Shown: positions 34,010-42,980 of the stretch, piece by piece
How the letters are laid out: each line of letters begins with the position of its first letter
How positions within the stretch are numbered: position 1 is the stretch's first letter
Origin: Bacteriovoracaceae bacterium UBA1511
Lineage (GTDB): Bacteria; Bdellovibrionota; Bacteriovoracia; Bacteriovoracales; Bacteriovoracaceae
Direction: 5' to 3'
Assembly (NCBI GenBank): GCA_002323535.1
Contig: DCQT01000099.1
Location: 7,610 to 53,805 of the forward strand
DNA length: 46,196 nt
The notes under the pieces: model-generated
What the model was told of the DNA's origin: nothing
The model's input: only the letters and a program-made list of their open reading frames with translations
Database searches by the model: none
Translations under genes and position numbers: made by a program

Positions 34010-34996
34010 ATGAGGTTTGTTTTTTGTTTGTGTTTCTTTCTTCTCCAATCTTTTAATATAAAAGCAGTTTCAATTAATAGCTCCAAGCGAAGAATTTCGA
34101 ATTTAAAGAAATCAGTGAAACAGTTTGAACTATCGCTAAAGTCAACGAATATTCAGTTTAGCAAAGTCATTGATATGAAGAATCAGCTTTTTGAGGATAT
34201 CTCAAAGACTGAGCAAGAAATAAATAATGCTGATGAGAAATTAAAATCGGAGTTCAAAAAATTTAAAACTACATTATTACGTTACGAAGCTCTTGAGTAT
34301 AGCGTAGAAGAAAGTGATATAAAGTTGGTGGCAGTTAGAAGGTTGAAAAATAAAAAAAATATAATTATTGAAAACAAAATGAAATTGAATGAGCTTAGAA
34401 AAAGCTTGATTGGCTTCCAGGATAAGCTTTCCGATTATGAGTTCCTAGAAGTAGATTTAATCAAAAAAATAGAATCAATTAATGAGAAGGTTGCAAAAAA
34501 GAGAAATGAACTTAACGCTGAATCGAAAAAATATAAGCGTCTAAAAAAAAGAAAAGTCGCAATTAAGAAAAAAGAACTTCTGAAAAAGAATAAATTGGAA
34601 AAAGAAAAGAAAGCTACAGATAAAAGTCTCCCTGTAAAGGTTACTCTATCATTACCTGTTGAGAACCCGTTAAAAGTTGATCGAGACGAAAATGGTGGGT
34701 TAAATTTCCAATTGGCCCACAAGCAGCAGATAAATTCACCTGGTGATGGGACGATTATATACTCTGGCACGTTGTCTAAATATGGTAACGTTATTGTTGT
34801 AAGGCATAGTGATGGATTTCGATCAATATTGTTAGGGAAGTTTCTTAGTAATGTGAAAAAAGGACAAAGTGTTGTTAGAGGACAAAATTTGGCTCAAGCA
34901 CTAGAGACTGCAGGCGAAGATAACAAACTTTATTTTGAATTTAGAAAAAACAAAAAAAAGCTTATTGCTGAAAACTTTTTGAGTACAAGGATTTGA
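34010..34996 (+). CDS. envC: EnvC-like murein hydrolase activator
   Basis: A signal peptide (about 1-20) precedes a long coiled coil (about 25-205, rich in Lys and Glu) and a C-terminal LytM domain (about 235-325). Zinc ligands of active M23 enzymes are lacking: the HxxxD segment is absent and the HLH position reads KLY. EnvC of E. coli is likewise inactive and activates amidases when FtsEX pulls on it. Position after ftsX supports this role. Confidence 0.88.
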   Translation: MRFVFCLCFFLLQSFNIKAVSINSSKRRISNLKKSVKQFELSLKSTNIQFSKVIDMKNQLFEDISKTEQEINNADEKLKSEFKKFKTTLLRYEALEYSVEESDIKLVAVRRLKNKKNIIIENKMKLNELRKSLIGFQDKLSDYEFLEVDLIKKIESINEKVAKKRNELNAESKKYKRLKKRKVAIKKKELLKKNKLEKEKKATDKSLPVKVTLSLPVENPLKVDRDENGGLNFQLAHKQQINSPGDGTIIYSGTLSKYGNVIVVRHSDGFRSILLGKFLSNVKKGQSVVRGQNLAQALETAGEDNKLYFEFRKNKKKLIAENFLSTRI

Positions 34997-35004
34997 GGAA
35001 TTTT

Positions 35005-36339
35005 ATGAAAAGGATAGTACCTGTCGCTATAATGTGTGCACTGTTGAATTTGGGCTTTGCTAGTGAGGAAGGTGTTAAAAAAAGTGATTTAAACGATTTC
35101 TCTAAAACGAGATTTAAAAATATTGATCTGTTTAACAAAGTTCTCTATCTAATTGAAAAAAATTATTACCGTGAGATTGATCAAAAAAAACTAATAAATG
35201 GAGCAATTAAAGGGATGATTTCAAGTTTAGATCCTCACAGTTCCTTTTTAGATGAAGAGGTTTTTCAAAAGATGCAGGAGGAAACCTCCGGAGAGTTTGG
35301 TGGCTTGGGGATAGAAGTCACTCAAAAAGACGGTGTATTAGTAGTTATCACTCCTATCGAAGATACTCCAGCCTTTAAGGCTGGTGTTTTGGCCGGTGAC
35401 AGAATTGTCGAAATCGATGGCGTTTCAACTTCAGGGCTTCTTTTAGAAGAAGCCGTTGAAAGAATGAGAGGAGAACTTGGCTCTACGATAAAGTTAGGTA
35501 TCTCAAGAGAGAATGAAAAAGAAATTTTATATTTTTCATTAAAAAGAGAAACAATAAAACTAAAGCCAGTTAAGAGCGAAATATTTGAAAATAGATTTCT
35601 TTATCTACGGTTAACGAATTTTCAAAAAGACAGTGGTAAGTATTTATCAAAGGCAATAAAGAAAGCTCAAAAAAAATTGAAATCAAAAAAACTTAAATTG
35701 AAAGGAATAGTTTTTGATTTAAGATCAAACCCTGGAGGTCTTCTCGAGGAGGCGGTTAATGTATCTTCACTCTTCTTACAAGAGGGGGTCGTTGTTTCAA
35801 CGGAAGGCCGAGATGATTCGGTTAAGGATATTAAGTCAGTAAAAAAAATGGGCTTTAAGGTTCCAGATATTCCTCTTGTTGTTCTCATTAATGGAGCTAG
35901 CGCATCTGCTAGTGAGATTGTTGCTGGGGCAATTCAGGATCAAAAGCGAGGAATTATAATGGGAGAGAGATCTTTTGGTAAAGGCTCTGTTCAGACAATT
36001 GCTAAGGTAGATGAAAAGCAAGGAGTTAAATTAACGATAGCTCAATACATGACACCATCAGGTAAGAAAATTCAAGCATTAGGTATTAAGCCAGATATAG
36101 AGTTAAAAAATCTTGGGCCAAATTGGCTTAAAGCTAATAGGCAAAACAGGTATATACGTGAAAAAGATCTTCGTAATCATTTGACCGCGACAATCGAGAC
36201 AGAGGATGAGAAAAAGCTTAGAGAAAAAAATAAGAGGTCTCGCAAGAAAACAAAAAAAATGTTTCAGGATTTTCAGGTATTACAAGCAATGAAGTACCTA
36301 GAAGGTGTTACAATTTACTCAAATATTTTGAAGAAATAA
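35005..36339 (+). CDS. ctpA: C-terminal processing peptidase (S41)
   Basis: The 444-residue protein has a signal peptide (about 1-19), a PDZ domain (about 85-170) and the S41 catalytic core. The Ser is in the S299-S303 SASAS stretch and the Lys is K326 in FGKGSVQ. SLDPHSSFLD is also typical. The C-terminal 60 residues are Lys-rich. Such periplasmic proteases trim or degrade cell-wall enzymes and envelope proteins. I prefer the ATG at 35005 with TGAGGAA upstream; an in-frame TTG at 34993 is possible. It follows envC, a common arrangement. Confidence 0.95.
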   Translation: MKRIVPVAIMCALLNLGFASEEGVKKSDLNDFSKTRFKNIDLFNKVLYLIEKNYYREIDQKKLINGAIKGMISSLDPHSSFLDEEVFQKMQEETSGEFGGLGIEVTQKDGVLVVITPIEDTPAFKAGVLAGDRIVEIDGVSTSGLLLEEAVERMRGELGSTIKLGISRENEKEILYFSLKRETIKLKPVKSEIFENRFLYLRLTNFQKDSGKYLSKAIKKAQKKLKSKKLKLKGIVFDLRSNPGGLLEEAVNVSSLFLQEGVVVSTEGRDDSVKDIKSVKKMGFKVPDIPLVVLINGASASASEIVAGAIQDQKRGIIMGERSFGKGSVQTIAKVDEKQGVKLTIAQYMTPSGKKIQALGIKPDIELKNLGPNWLKANRQNRYIREKDLRNHLTATIETEDEKKLREKNKRSRKKTKKMFQDFQVLQAMKYLEGVTIYSNILKK

Positions 36340-36428
36340 AAATATTACAAAAGTATTTTTTTAATTATTACTTATTTTATCTCAATGACCTTTTACAAAA
36401 AGTAAAAAACGTTGCACCCTAATCAATA

Positions 36429-37718
36429 GTGACTAGTAATACTAAACTTCCTATTGCGTCTGTTTCTGAACTTGTGAGTCAAGTGAAGTCCCTCGTAAAT
36501 GAAACCTTTGAGTTCGTTGCGGTTCGTGGCGCAATAACAAACTTCTCTGGAAGTTCAGCTGGCCATTATTATTTCTCTTTGTCCGATAATGACTCTCTCA
36601 TAAATGCTGCGATGTTTAGAACTTCGGCAATGAGATACCCTATTATGAGAAAACTCAAAGATGGTGATGAAATAGAATGTGTCGCAGAACTCACTGTTTA
36701 TGAGAAGAGGGGAACTATTCAACTGATTGTGAAGCAAATTCGCCTGGCAGGTGAGGCTGGCTTAAAATTAGAGTTCGAAAGAATTAAAAAGAAACTCGAG
36801 TCACTTGGCTTATTTGCCTTAGATCGAAAAAAAAGAATTCCAGAGTATCCACGGAAAATTGGATTGATCTCTGCTCCTAATAGTGCTGCAATTCAAGATT
36901 TTTTAAACATAGTAAAAAGGCGAGGCACTTTGGTGGATGTTTTAGTTATTCCTGCAATTGTTCAGGGAGACAAAGCAGCAGAGAGTGTAAACAATGCTTT
37001 AAAAAAAGTACTTAAATATAACGAAAAGAACCTTTCAGCGAAAATTGACGTCGTCGCGATTTGTCGAGGAGGGGGGTCTATAGAGGATTTGTGGGCTTTT
37101 AACGATGAAAAGCTTTGCTTATACGTAAGTGACTTTCCTGTCCCGGTGGTATCTGGTGTTGGGCACCAACCTGACTTTTCAATTTTAGACTTTGTGAGCG
37201 ACTTAAGAGCGGAGACTCCCTCTGCTGCAGCGGAAGTCTTAACTCAAAAAAGTTTTGATATAAAAACTAGGTTAGAAGGCCTTTGCGATAGATTAAAAAA
37301 ATCGATTAATTATATATTTCAATCGCATGTGCTTTTTTTAGAAAAAAGGACCCCTTATCAACTAAAAAAAATACTTCTGGATAAAGTTTATCACTATAAG
37401 AATAAGCTAAATAAAATGAGGGTGATAATGAGTCCCGAAAAGTATCTTCGCTTGTATGAATACCTCATGGCGTTGGATCAAGTGAAGTTAAGACTTAAAA
37501 ATTGGGGAGATAAGAAGGTGATGCAAGAAAGAGATAAGGTCACTAGGCTAGAATCCTTACTTGGCGCTCTTGATCCTACATCCGTTTTATATAGAGGATA
37601 TGCAATTGTTAAAAATAAAAGTGATAATGTGATTACATCTGTTAAAGATGTGTCAGATGAAAAGATAAAAATTTGTTTTAGAGATGGAGATATAGATGTC
37701 AAAAAAACTAATGCATAA
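36429..37718 (+). CDS. xseA: Exodeoxyribonuclease VII large subunit
   Basis: XseA, with XseB, degrades single-stranded DNA. The 429 residues comprise an N-terminal OB fold (about 5-105) and the nuclease core with VAICRGGGSIEDLWAFNDE and GVGHQPDFSILDFVSDLRAETPS, followed by a coiled-coil arm. The start appears to be GTG at 36429, with no clear SD. No xseB is found after it; the M23 lipoprotein gene overlaps its end by 23 bases instead. The 89-base AT-rich gap upstream holds a 6-bp inverted repeat (36391-36407) of unclear meaning. Confidence 0.95.
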   Translation: MTSNTKLPIASVSELVSQVKSLVNETFEFVAVRGAITNFSGSSAGHYYFSLSDNDSLINAAMFRTSAMRYPIMRKLKDGDEIECVAELTVYEKRGTIQLIVKQIRLAGEAGLKLEFERIKKKLESLGLFALDRKKRIPEYPRKIGLISAPNSAAIQDFLNIVKRRGTLVDVLVIPAIVQGDKAAESVNNALKKVLKYNEKNLSAKIDVVAICRGGGSIEDLWAFNDEKLCLYVSDFPVPVVSGVGHQPDFSILDFVSDLRAETPSAAAEVLTQKSFDIKTRLEGLCDRLKKSINYIFQSHVLFLEKRTPYQLKKILLDKVYHYKNKLNKMRVIMSPEKYLRLYEYLMALDQVKLRLKNWGDKKVMQERDKVTRLESLLGALDPTSVLYRGYAIVKNKSDNVITSVKDVSDEKIKICFRDGDIDVKKTNA

Positions 37719-38535
37719 AGTTCTACTTGTTTTTTTATGTTCATGTGCGGGAATAAAAAATATTCAAAAATTTGAACCAAAGAAAAACTTGGGTATTTCC
37801 CCTGGTGAATTAAAAATGATTGAAGTATCTTCAGGCGCTACTCATATTGAGTGTGGTAATGAAATGATGCAAGTGTCGCGAAAAGGAAGCAAAAGTTACT
37901 TTGTTTTTGCGGAGAGCTACTTTTCGCAAAGAGAGACTGTAGTTTGTAAGATAATGAAAAATAAAAACGAACTTTATGCCCAAGAAATCACGGTAAAAAG
38001 AAAAGAATATCCATTTGAAACACTTTCCGTTAACCCTAAAAGAGTTAAACTTAATAAAAAAGATTTAGATCGTGTTATTCGTGAGAGAAAAATTCTAAAA
38101 AATATATATAAAAACTCCGCGAAAAATTTATTAATTAAAAAAAATTTCTCTATTCCTTTAAAGTCCAAGGTTACAAGCTTTTATGGAACAAGAAGATTAT
38201 TTAATAATGTAAGAAAGTCTCAACACCTTGGGATTGATTACAGGGCCAAAGTAGGTGTTCCGATACCTTCCAGTAATGGTGGTAAAGTTGTTTTGGCGAG
38301 AAATCTATTTTACACAGGTAATACTGTTATTATTGATCATGGACTTGGAATTTTTACTCTGTATGGCCATCTAAATAAGATAGATGTTGAAAAGGGACAA
38401 TTTGTAAAAAAGTTTCAAATTTTAGGTAAAGCAGGTAAGACAGGCAGAGTAACAGGCCCCCATCTTCACTGGGGAGTGAAAGTAAATGGCCACTGGGTTG
38501 ATGGAGATATTCTGACGGCACTTAATCTTCTTTAG
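37696..38535 (+). CDS. M23 (LytM) peptidase lipoprotein, probably active
   Basis: This 279-residue protein has a lipoprotein signal ending in FLCSC, a beta-rich middle part (about 35-120) and an M23 domain (about 160-275). The zinc ligands are complete: H177 and D181 in HLGID, and H256-L-H258 in PHLHWG. It should therefore cut peptidoglycan peptide cross-links, unlike the EnvC-like protein upstream. GGAGA lies five bases before the ATG inside xseA. Confidence 0.92.
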   Translation: MSKKLMHKVLLVFLCSCAGIKNIQKFEPKKNLGISPGELKMIEVSSGATHIECGNEMMQVSRKGSKSYFVFAESYFSQRETVVCKIMKNKNELYAQEITVKRKEYPFETLSVNPKRVKLNKKDLDRVIRERKILKNIYKNSAKNLLIKKNFSIPLKSKVTSFYGTRRLFNNVRKSQHLGIDYRAKVGVPIPSSNGGKVVLARNLFYTGNTVIIDHGLGIFTLYGHLNKIDVEKGQFVKKFQILGKAGKTGRVTGPHLHWGVKVNGHWVDGDILTALNLL

Positions 38536-38544
38536 GAAAATCTG

Positions 38545-38892
38545 ATGGCCATAAATTTAGCAATTTTTTTGGGGGGAGGTGTTGGAGCCTTACTAAGGAA
38601 CCTGGTTTACATTGGAGTTGCCAGACTAGGCTTCGGTTCATGGCCGGGTACTCTATTTGTAAATGTGATTGGTAGCCTTGCTATCTTGGGTTTATCTCAT
38701 TTAATTAAGGAGCTACCAGAGAGTCTTTCAAGTTTTTTTAGGATTGGACTTCTCGGTGGTTTTACAACCTTTAGTACGCTCGCATTTGATGCCTTTATTT
38801 TCTTTAAAGAGGGAGATTACTTTCAAGGGTCACTTGTAATTTTTTTAAATATATTTTTCGGGATAGTTGTAGGGGTAGCTTTGTTCAAGTGA
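38545..38892 (+). CDS. crcB: Fluoride channel FluC/CrcB
   Basis: This is a small dual-topology fluoride exporter of 115 residues and four helices. Signatures are GGGVGALLRN, GTLFVNVIGS and GGFTTFSTLAFD, the last holding the Phe and Thr residues that line the pore. AGGA precedes the ATG at the end of the M23 gene. No fluoride riboswitch is seen in the 9-base gap. The last 48 bases are also coding on the minus strand. Confidence 0.95.
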   Translation: MAINLAIFLGGGVGALLRNLVYIGVARLGFGSWPGTLFVNVIGSLAILGLSHLIKELPESLSSFFRIGLLGGFTTFSTLAFDAFIFFKEGDYFQGSLVIFLNIFFGIVVGVALFK

Positions 38893-40152
38893 GAAGTCCT
38901 CAATTGAGTCTACAAAACGACTTACTTCATTTTGATTCATCCCCTTAAAAGACAGAAGGTACTCTGAGTCTGAGGATAATTTTTCAAGATACCAATGAAT
39001 TAATCTTTGTATAGAATTACTAATATTTGGTTTAGACGTTTTTCCTCTAGATACTCTTGAATTAATGAACTGCGTGAGCTTTTTTCTATGAGAAGTAATT
39101 TTAAAAGCCGAAAAATTTCTGTTTGAGATTGTTGCAAGGTTGAAAATAATTAGTTGATCCTTAACTAGATGAGGTGCCACCACAAACTGGTTTTCATATT
39201 TTTCAACTTTGTTTTGTTTGGAATCTTTGAAGATATCTTTTGGTGAGATTTTGTAGAGATTGCAAAAATCACTTATTATCTTTTCTTGATCCTCTTTTTT
39301 TAGCTTCATTATAGAGAGTATGAAATTGTAGAAGCTTTCAAATGTTGAGCCAAAATATTGTAATGATATAGTTTTTGTTTCATCAGTTGTTCTTGAGATA
39401 ACTTTATTAAGTGCTTCCTCATTTAGTTCTCTAATTGGCAAGCAGTATGTAATGACGCCCTTGCCTTCTTTTAGGGTTATCACTGAAGGAGAGGGAATGT
39501 TTATTGATTTTAAAAATTTATTAAAATCAACTTCGTTTGTATTTACTTTATAATTGACTCTATCAATTTCGAATTTATTTTTCGGGTAGTATAGGTGGTT
39601 TAGTTTTTCAATTTTTCTATTTTTAAAAATTTTTAAAAAGATTAAAAAAATCTTGGCCGTTGCTCTTGCATCATCTAACGCTCTATGGGCGTTACCATGT
39701 TTCACTTTAAGCAAATTACTCATATAGCTTAGATTCGTGTTGAGAAGGTTTGGTATTAAATACTTAGACATTAAATTAGTGCATATGCTTTTATTTTCAA
39801 GCTCTTTTTTTCCTAGCCTTCTTAAAACAGAGTTGAAAAATGGAACATCAAAGGATGTATTATGGGCCACAAGAATCCGACCTTCCATCATTGAAATGAT
39901 TTCGTCGATGACTTCTTCAATCTTAGGGCAGCCTTTGACGTCTTCATTACTAATCGAGGTAAGCTTTTGAATGAACTCAGGAATTTTTACTTTTGGTTTC
40001 AAGAGAAAGTTTTTTTCGCTTGTTATTTGAAAGTTTTCAACCAAGGCAATACCGATTTCTATGATTTCGTCTCTATCCTGATTTCCTCCAGTCGTCTCAA
40101 GATCAAAAATGCAGAATTTTAACTGGTCGATTTCTTCATAAAATTTGGTCAT
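38845..40152 (-). CDS. DnaQ-type DEDDh exonuclease with extra C-terminal region
   Basis: The first 175 of 435 residues form a DnaQ/epsilon-like 3'-5' exonuclease: D17-L-E19, the third Asp in HNTSFDVPF (about 104), and the H-D pair in HRALDDARAT (about 158-163). It resembles the PolC-type exonuclease and Pol III epsilon. The last 250 residues, after the nuclease, are charged and not recognised. The last 16 codons overlap crcB on the other strand. GGAGAG precedes the ATG. It could act in DNA repair or RNA decay. Confidence 0.88.
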   Translation of the reverse strand: MTKFYEEIDQLKFCIFDLETTGGNQDRDEIIEIGIALVENFQITSEKNFLLKPKVKIPEFIQKLTSISNEDVKGCPKIEEVIDEIISMMEGRILVAHNTSFDVPFFNSVLRRLGKKELENKSICTNLMSKYLIPNLLNTNLSYMSNLLKVKHGNAHRALDDARATAKIFLIFLKIFKNRKIEKLNHLYYPKNKFEIDRVNYKVNTNEVDFNKFLKSINIPSPSVITLKEGKGVITYCLPIRELNEEALNKVISRTTDETKTISLQYFGSTFESFYNFILSIMKLKKEDQEKIISDFCNLYKISPKDIFKDSKQNKVEKYENQFVVAPHLVKDQLIIFNLATISNRNFSAFKITSHRKKLTQFINSRVSRGKTSKPNISNSIQRLIHWYLEKLSSDSEYLLSFKGMNQNEVSRFVDSIEDFSLEQSYPYNYPEKYI

Positions 40153-40194
40153 TACTTTCTCTCCGTTCCCTCATTCGAGACAACAATCTTCGTA

Positions 40195-41010
40195 TTAAAG
40201 CTTTTCAATAAACTTATGTATTAGACTACTAAATGATTGAAAAGCTAAATCTGCTTTTTCTTTAATATCTTCATGAGCGAGTTCCTCATCAAGTATACCA
40301 GATGCCATGTTTGTCACGCAGGAAACGCCACATACATTTAGTCCTGCATGATGAGCAGCAATTGCCTCAAAAACGGTACTCATCCCTACAAGGTCTCCAC
40401 CAAGGGTTTTAATCATTCGTACTTCAGCAGGAGTTTCATAGCTTGGGCCCAAAACGCCTGCATAAATTCCTTTATGTAACTTTACACTTGATTCTTCTGC
40501 AGCAGACAACATAACCCCCCTGAGTTCTGGTGAGTAAAGCTTGGACATATCTGGAAACCTTTTTCCAAGAAAGTCATGGTTACGCCCAAGAAGGGGATTT
40601 GTTCCTGTGAGATTAACTTGGTCCGTAATAAGACAAAGTTCACCTGGAGAAAACCTTTTATTCACGCCACCACTCGCGTTAGTGAGAAGGAGGTTCTTGA
40701 CTCCAATGTATTTCATTAAACGAACGGGAAAAACAACATCATCTAATGGATGCCCTTCGTAAGCGTGAATCCTTCCACTAAGAATCAAAACAGGTTTTTT
40801 GTTCATTAGGCCATAAATTAGGTTACCTGAATGTCCCTCAACAGAGGGACTGTTAAAGTGAGGAATTTCATCGAAAGGTATAGAAACTTTTTCGGCCAAA
40901 TTCTCTGTGATTCTTCCAAGTCCAGAACCTAAAACAATTACAGTGTCTGGTATCTCTGAAAGTTTTGTATCAATATATCTACTTGCTTCTTTTAATTTTT
41001 TTTCTAGCAT
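40195..41010 (-). CDS. Purine nucleoside phosphorylase
   Basis: This enzyme splits purine nucleosides with phosphate to the free base and (deoxy)ribose 1-phosphate. The trimeric PNP family features are clear: VLGSGLG (phosphate), SGRIHAYEGH, TNASGGVN and MSTVFEAIAAHHAGL. I place the start at 41010, giving 271 residues, the usual length; a longer frame to 41055 would overlap deoA. It lies 13 bases after deoA, on the same strand. The closest named relative is PunA. Confidence 0.93.
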   Translation of the reverse strand: MLEKKLKEASRYIDTKLSEIPDTVIVLGSGLGRITENLAEKVSIPFDEIPHFNSPSVEGHSGNLIYGLMNKKPVLILSGRIHAYEGHPLDDVVFPVRLMKYIGVKNLLLTNASGGVNKRFSPGELCLITDQVNLTGTNPLLGRNHDFLGKRFPDMSKLYSPELRGVMLSAAEESSVKLHKGIYAGVLGPSYETPAEVRMIKTLGGDLVGMSTVFEAIAAHHAGLNVCGVSCVTNMASGILDEELAHEDIKEKADLAFQSFSSLIHKFIEKL

Positions 41011-41023
41011 TGATAGGTCCCAA

Positions 41024-42358
41024 TTAATTTTTAGAAAAATAGGATTTTGTTTCAATCATTAACGGTTGGTATTTTGGTTTTTTTGTCGAGAATTTATAGA
41101 TATTTTCTAAAAAGTTGAGTTCAAGACTTTTAATTATTTTTTGATCTCTGCAATTGTGATGAATTGTCATTAGTGGACTTCCTTTTTTTACCTTGGCACC
41201 TACTTTTAGATGAAAGTCGAACCCTGCTCCGAGATCAATTTTGTCTTCTTTTACATTTCGGCCGCCGCCAATAACTATACAGGCAAGACCTGTTTTTTTT
41301 CCCTCTATTTTAGTAATGTATCCATCCTTTGGGGACTTTATTGTGTACGTGAACTTTGCTGTGGGAAGTTTTTTATAGTTTTTTACAAATGATGTATCAC
41401 CACCTTGAGCTTTTATAACTTGTACAAACTTCTTAAGAGCAGTGCCGTTTTTGATGACTTTTTTTGCCAATCGTTTTCCTTCATTCAAGTTTTTTGCGGC
41501 TCCACCAAGGTGAATCATTGCTCCGGCAAGCTCGATAGAAATTTCAATTAAGTCTTTTGGTCCTTTTCCTTTTAATACCTCTACGCTTTCAATTAACTCT
41601 AGTGAATGTCCTACTTTATCACCTAGAGGTTGAGACATGTCTGTGATCATTGTGTAAACATCTTTGCCGAAGGCGAGTCCAGTGTCTTTAAGGCTTTTTG
41701 CAAGAGCTTTGGCGTCTGATTTCTTTGACATAAAAGCGCCGCTTCCAGTTTTAACGTCAAAAACAATTCCATTAATTCCCTCAGCTAACTTTTTCGACAT
41801 GATTGAAGCTGTAATCAAAGGGATTGACTCAATTGTTCCAGTAACATCTCTTAGTGCATAAACCTTTTTGTCGGCCGGAGCGATAATTTCTGATTGTCCT
41901 GCGAGAACTATTCCAATGTCTTCAAGTTGCTTTATAAATTTTTTGGGGGGAACTTTGGTGCTCATTCCTTTGATTGCATCAAGCTTATCAATTGTACCTC
42001 CAGTATGACCCAAGCCCCTACCTGCAATCATAGGAACATCAACACCAGCGGCAGCAGCAATAGGCGCGATGATGAATGAGGTTTTGTCGCCTATTCCACC
42101 AGTTGAGTGCTTATCGACGACCTTGTTCGACTTATGTTTAAGAGTCTTCCCTGAATAAAGCATTGCCTCTGTTAGCCAAGCCGTTTCTTGTTTAGACATC
42201 CCTTTTGTATAAATGGCCATTAGTAATGAAGACATTTGGTAGTCAGGTATTGTTCCGTTCGTATAGCCAGATATAAGAAAGTTGATTTCTTGTTTCGATA
42301 GCTTTAAGCCATCTCTTTTTTTACTTATAGCTTGGGCAAACGTTATGGTTTGTAACAC
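41024..42358 (-). CDS. deoA: Thymidine/pyrimidine-nucleoside phosphorylase
   Basis: This is a 444-residue member of the thymidine phosphorylase family, with the signature KHSTGGIGDKTS (phosphate and nucleoside site) and MIAGRGLGHTGGTIDKLD. A glycine-rich, biotinyl-like C-terminal domain is present. The start is GTG with AAAGGA six bases upstream. With the purine enzyme next to it and the nucleoside transporter on the other side, it forms a nucleoside-salvage locus. Thymidine-only (DeoA) versus broad (Pdp) specificity cannot be told with certainty. Confidence 0.93.
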   Translation of the reverse strand: MLQTITFAQAISKKRDGLKLSKQEINFLISGYTNGTIPDYQMSSLLMAIYTKGMSKQETAWLTEAMLYSGKTLKHKSNKVVDKHSTGGIGDKTSFIIAPIAAAAGVDVPMIAGRGLGHTGGTIDKLDAIKGMSTKVPPKKFIKQLEDIGIVLAGQSEIIAPADKKVYALRDVTGTIESIPLITASIMSKKLAEGINGIVFDVKTGSGAFMSKKSDAKALAKSLKDTGLAFGKDVYTMITDMSQPLGDKVGHSLELIESVEVLKGKGPKDLIEISIELAGAMIHLGGAAKNLNEGKRLAKKVIKNGTALKKFVQVIKAQGGDTSFVKNYKKLPTAKFTYTIKSPKDGYITKIEGKKTGLACIVIGGGRNVKEDKIDLGAGFDFHLKVGAKVKKGSPLMTIHHNCRDQKIIKSLELNFLENIYKFSTKKPKYQPLMIETKSYFSKN

Positions 42359-42382
42359 GTTGCATCCTTTTATTGGTTTCTC

Positions 42383-42425
42383 TTTAATGATTATGACGTT
42401 ATGGTAAAATAATCAAATCATTAAA
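42383..42425. promoter_or_regulatory. 10-bp inverted repeat in the divergent deoA promoter
   Basis: TTTAATGATT (42383-42392) and AATCATTAAA (42416-42425) are perfect complements, 23 bases apart. The right arm touches the likely deoA -35 (TTGATT, minus, 42416-42411). The left arm overlaps the -10 (CATAAT, minus, 42395-42390), with 15-base spacing. On the other strand, TAAAAT (42405-42410) could be a -10. It is a candidate operator for nucleoside control. Confidence 0.5.
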
Positions 42426-42470
42426 TGATACATCAGTAATGAGGAAAATTTAAATTAAGGATGAACTAAT

Positions 42471-42902
42471 ATGATAAAAAACTTTTTCTTTTTATTTGTA
42501 TTTTTAATATCAAGCCTGCCCTCGATTACTTACTCTCAAACTTCAAAAGAGACAGGAGACCTGGGGGAGAATTCTCTTAGAGACCTTATAATTGTAGGCG
42601 GAACTGGTTCAATGGGCGCGATCCTTGGATTATCAACACTTAGCTTTGTTGAAGAGCCGTCAGAGCACTTAAAGAACGTTTATATGGGAGCATCATTAGG
42701 TATAATATTAGGCGTTTCTTTTGTTGCGTACCAAACAGCGAACAGAGAGCAAGAGAACCTAGTTAAAATTAAGCGTCTCAAGCATCAACTTACCCCTGAA
42801 TTTAAAACTGCAGCAAGGCTTTCCTGGCATCAGTTGGGTCGGGCTGAGTTTGCTTCAAAGTCTATTAAAAATCAGGTAATTAACCTTAATTTTGAGTTTT
42901 AA
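42471..42902 (+). CDS. Small exported or membrane protein of unknown function
   Basis: In this 143-residue protein, a signal-like hydrophobic N terminus (1-22, with a plausible cleavage site before QTSK) is followed by two hydrophobic segments (about 39-58 and 71-87), the first Gly-rich, and a polar, basic C-terminal half. No family is recognised. It is divergent from deoA and is followed after 78 bases by nupC. AAGGATG precedes the ATG. Confidence 0.65.
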   Translation: MIKNFFFLFVFLISSLPSITYSQTSKETGDLGENSLRDLIIVGGTGSMGAILGLSTLSFVEEPSEHLKNVYMGASLGIILGVSFVAYQTANREQENLVKIKRLKHQLTPEFKTAARLSWHQLGRAEFASKSIKNQVINLNFEF

Positions 42903-42980
42903 TAAATATTTCAGCAGGGGTTTGAAAACCTAGGTACCCAATGTATAACCCTAACTAATAAATATTATTAGTGAGGATAA

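Noticed and set aside
36340..36428. AT-rich inverted repeats after ctpA as a terminator or promoter.
   Set aside because: The stems are short or interrupted by mismatches, and no convincing -35/-10 pair or SD is found; only the gap itself is certain.
38536..38544. A fluoride riboswitch in front of crcB.
   Set aside because: The gap is nine bases and the upstream sequence encodes the M23 protein; there is no room for the aptamer.
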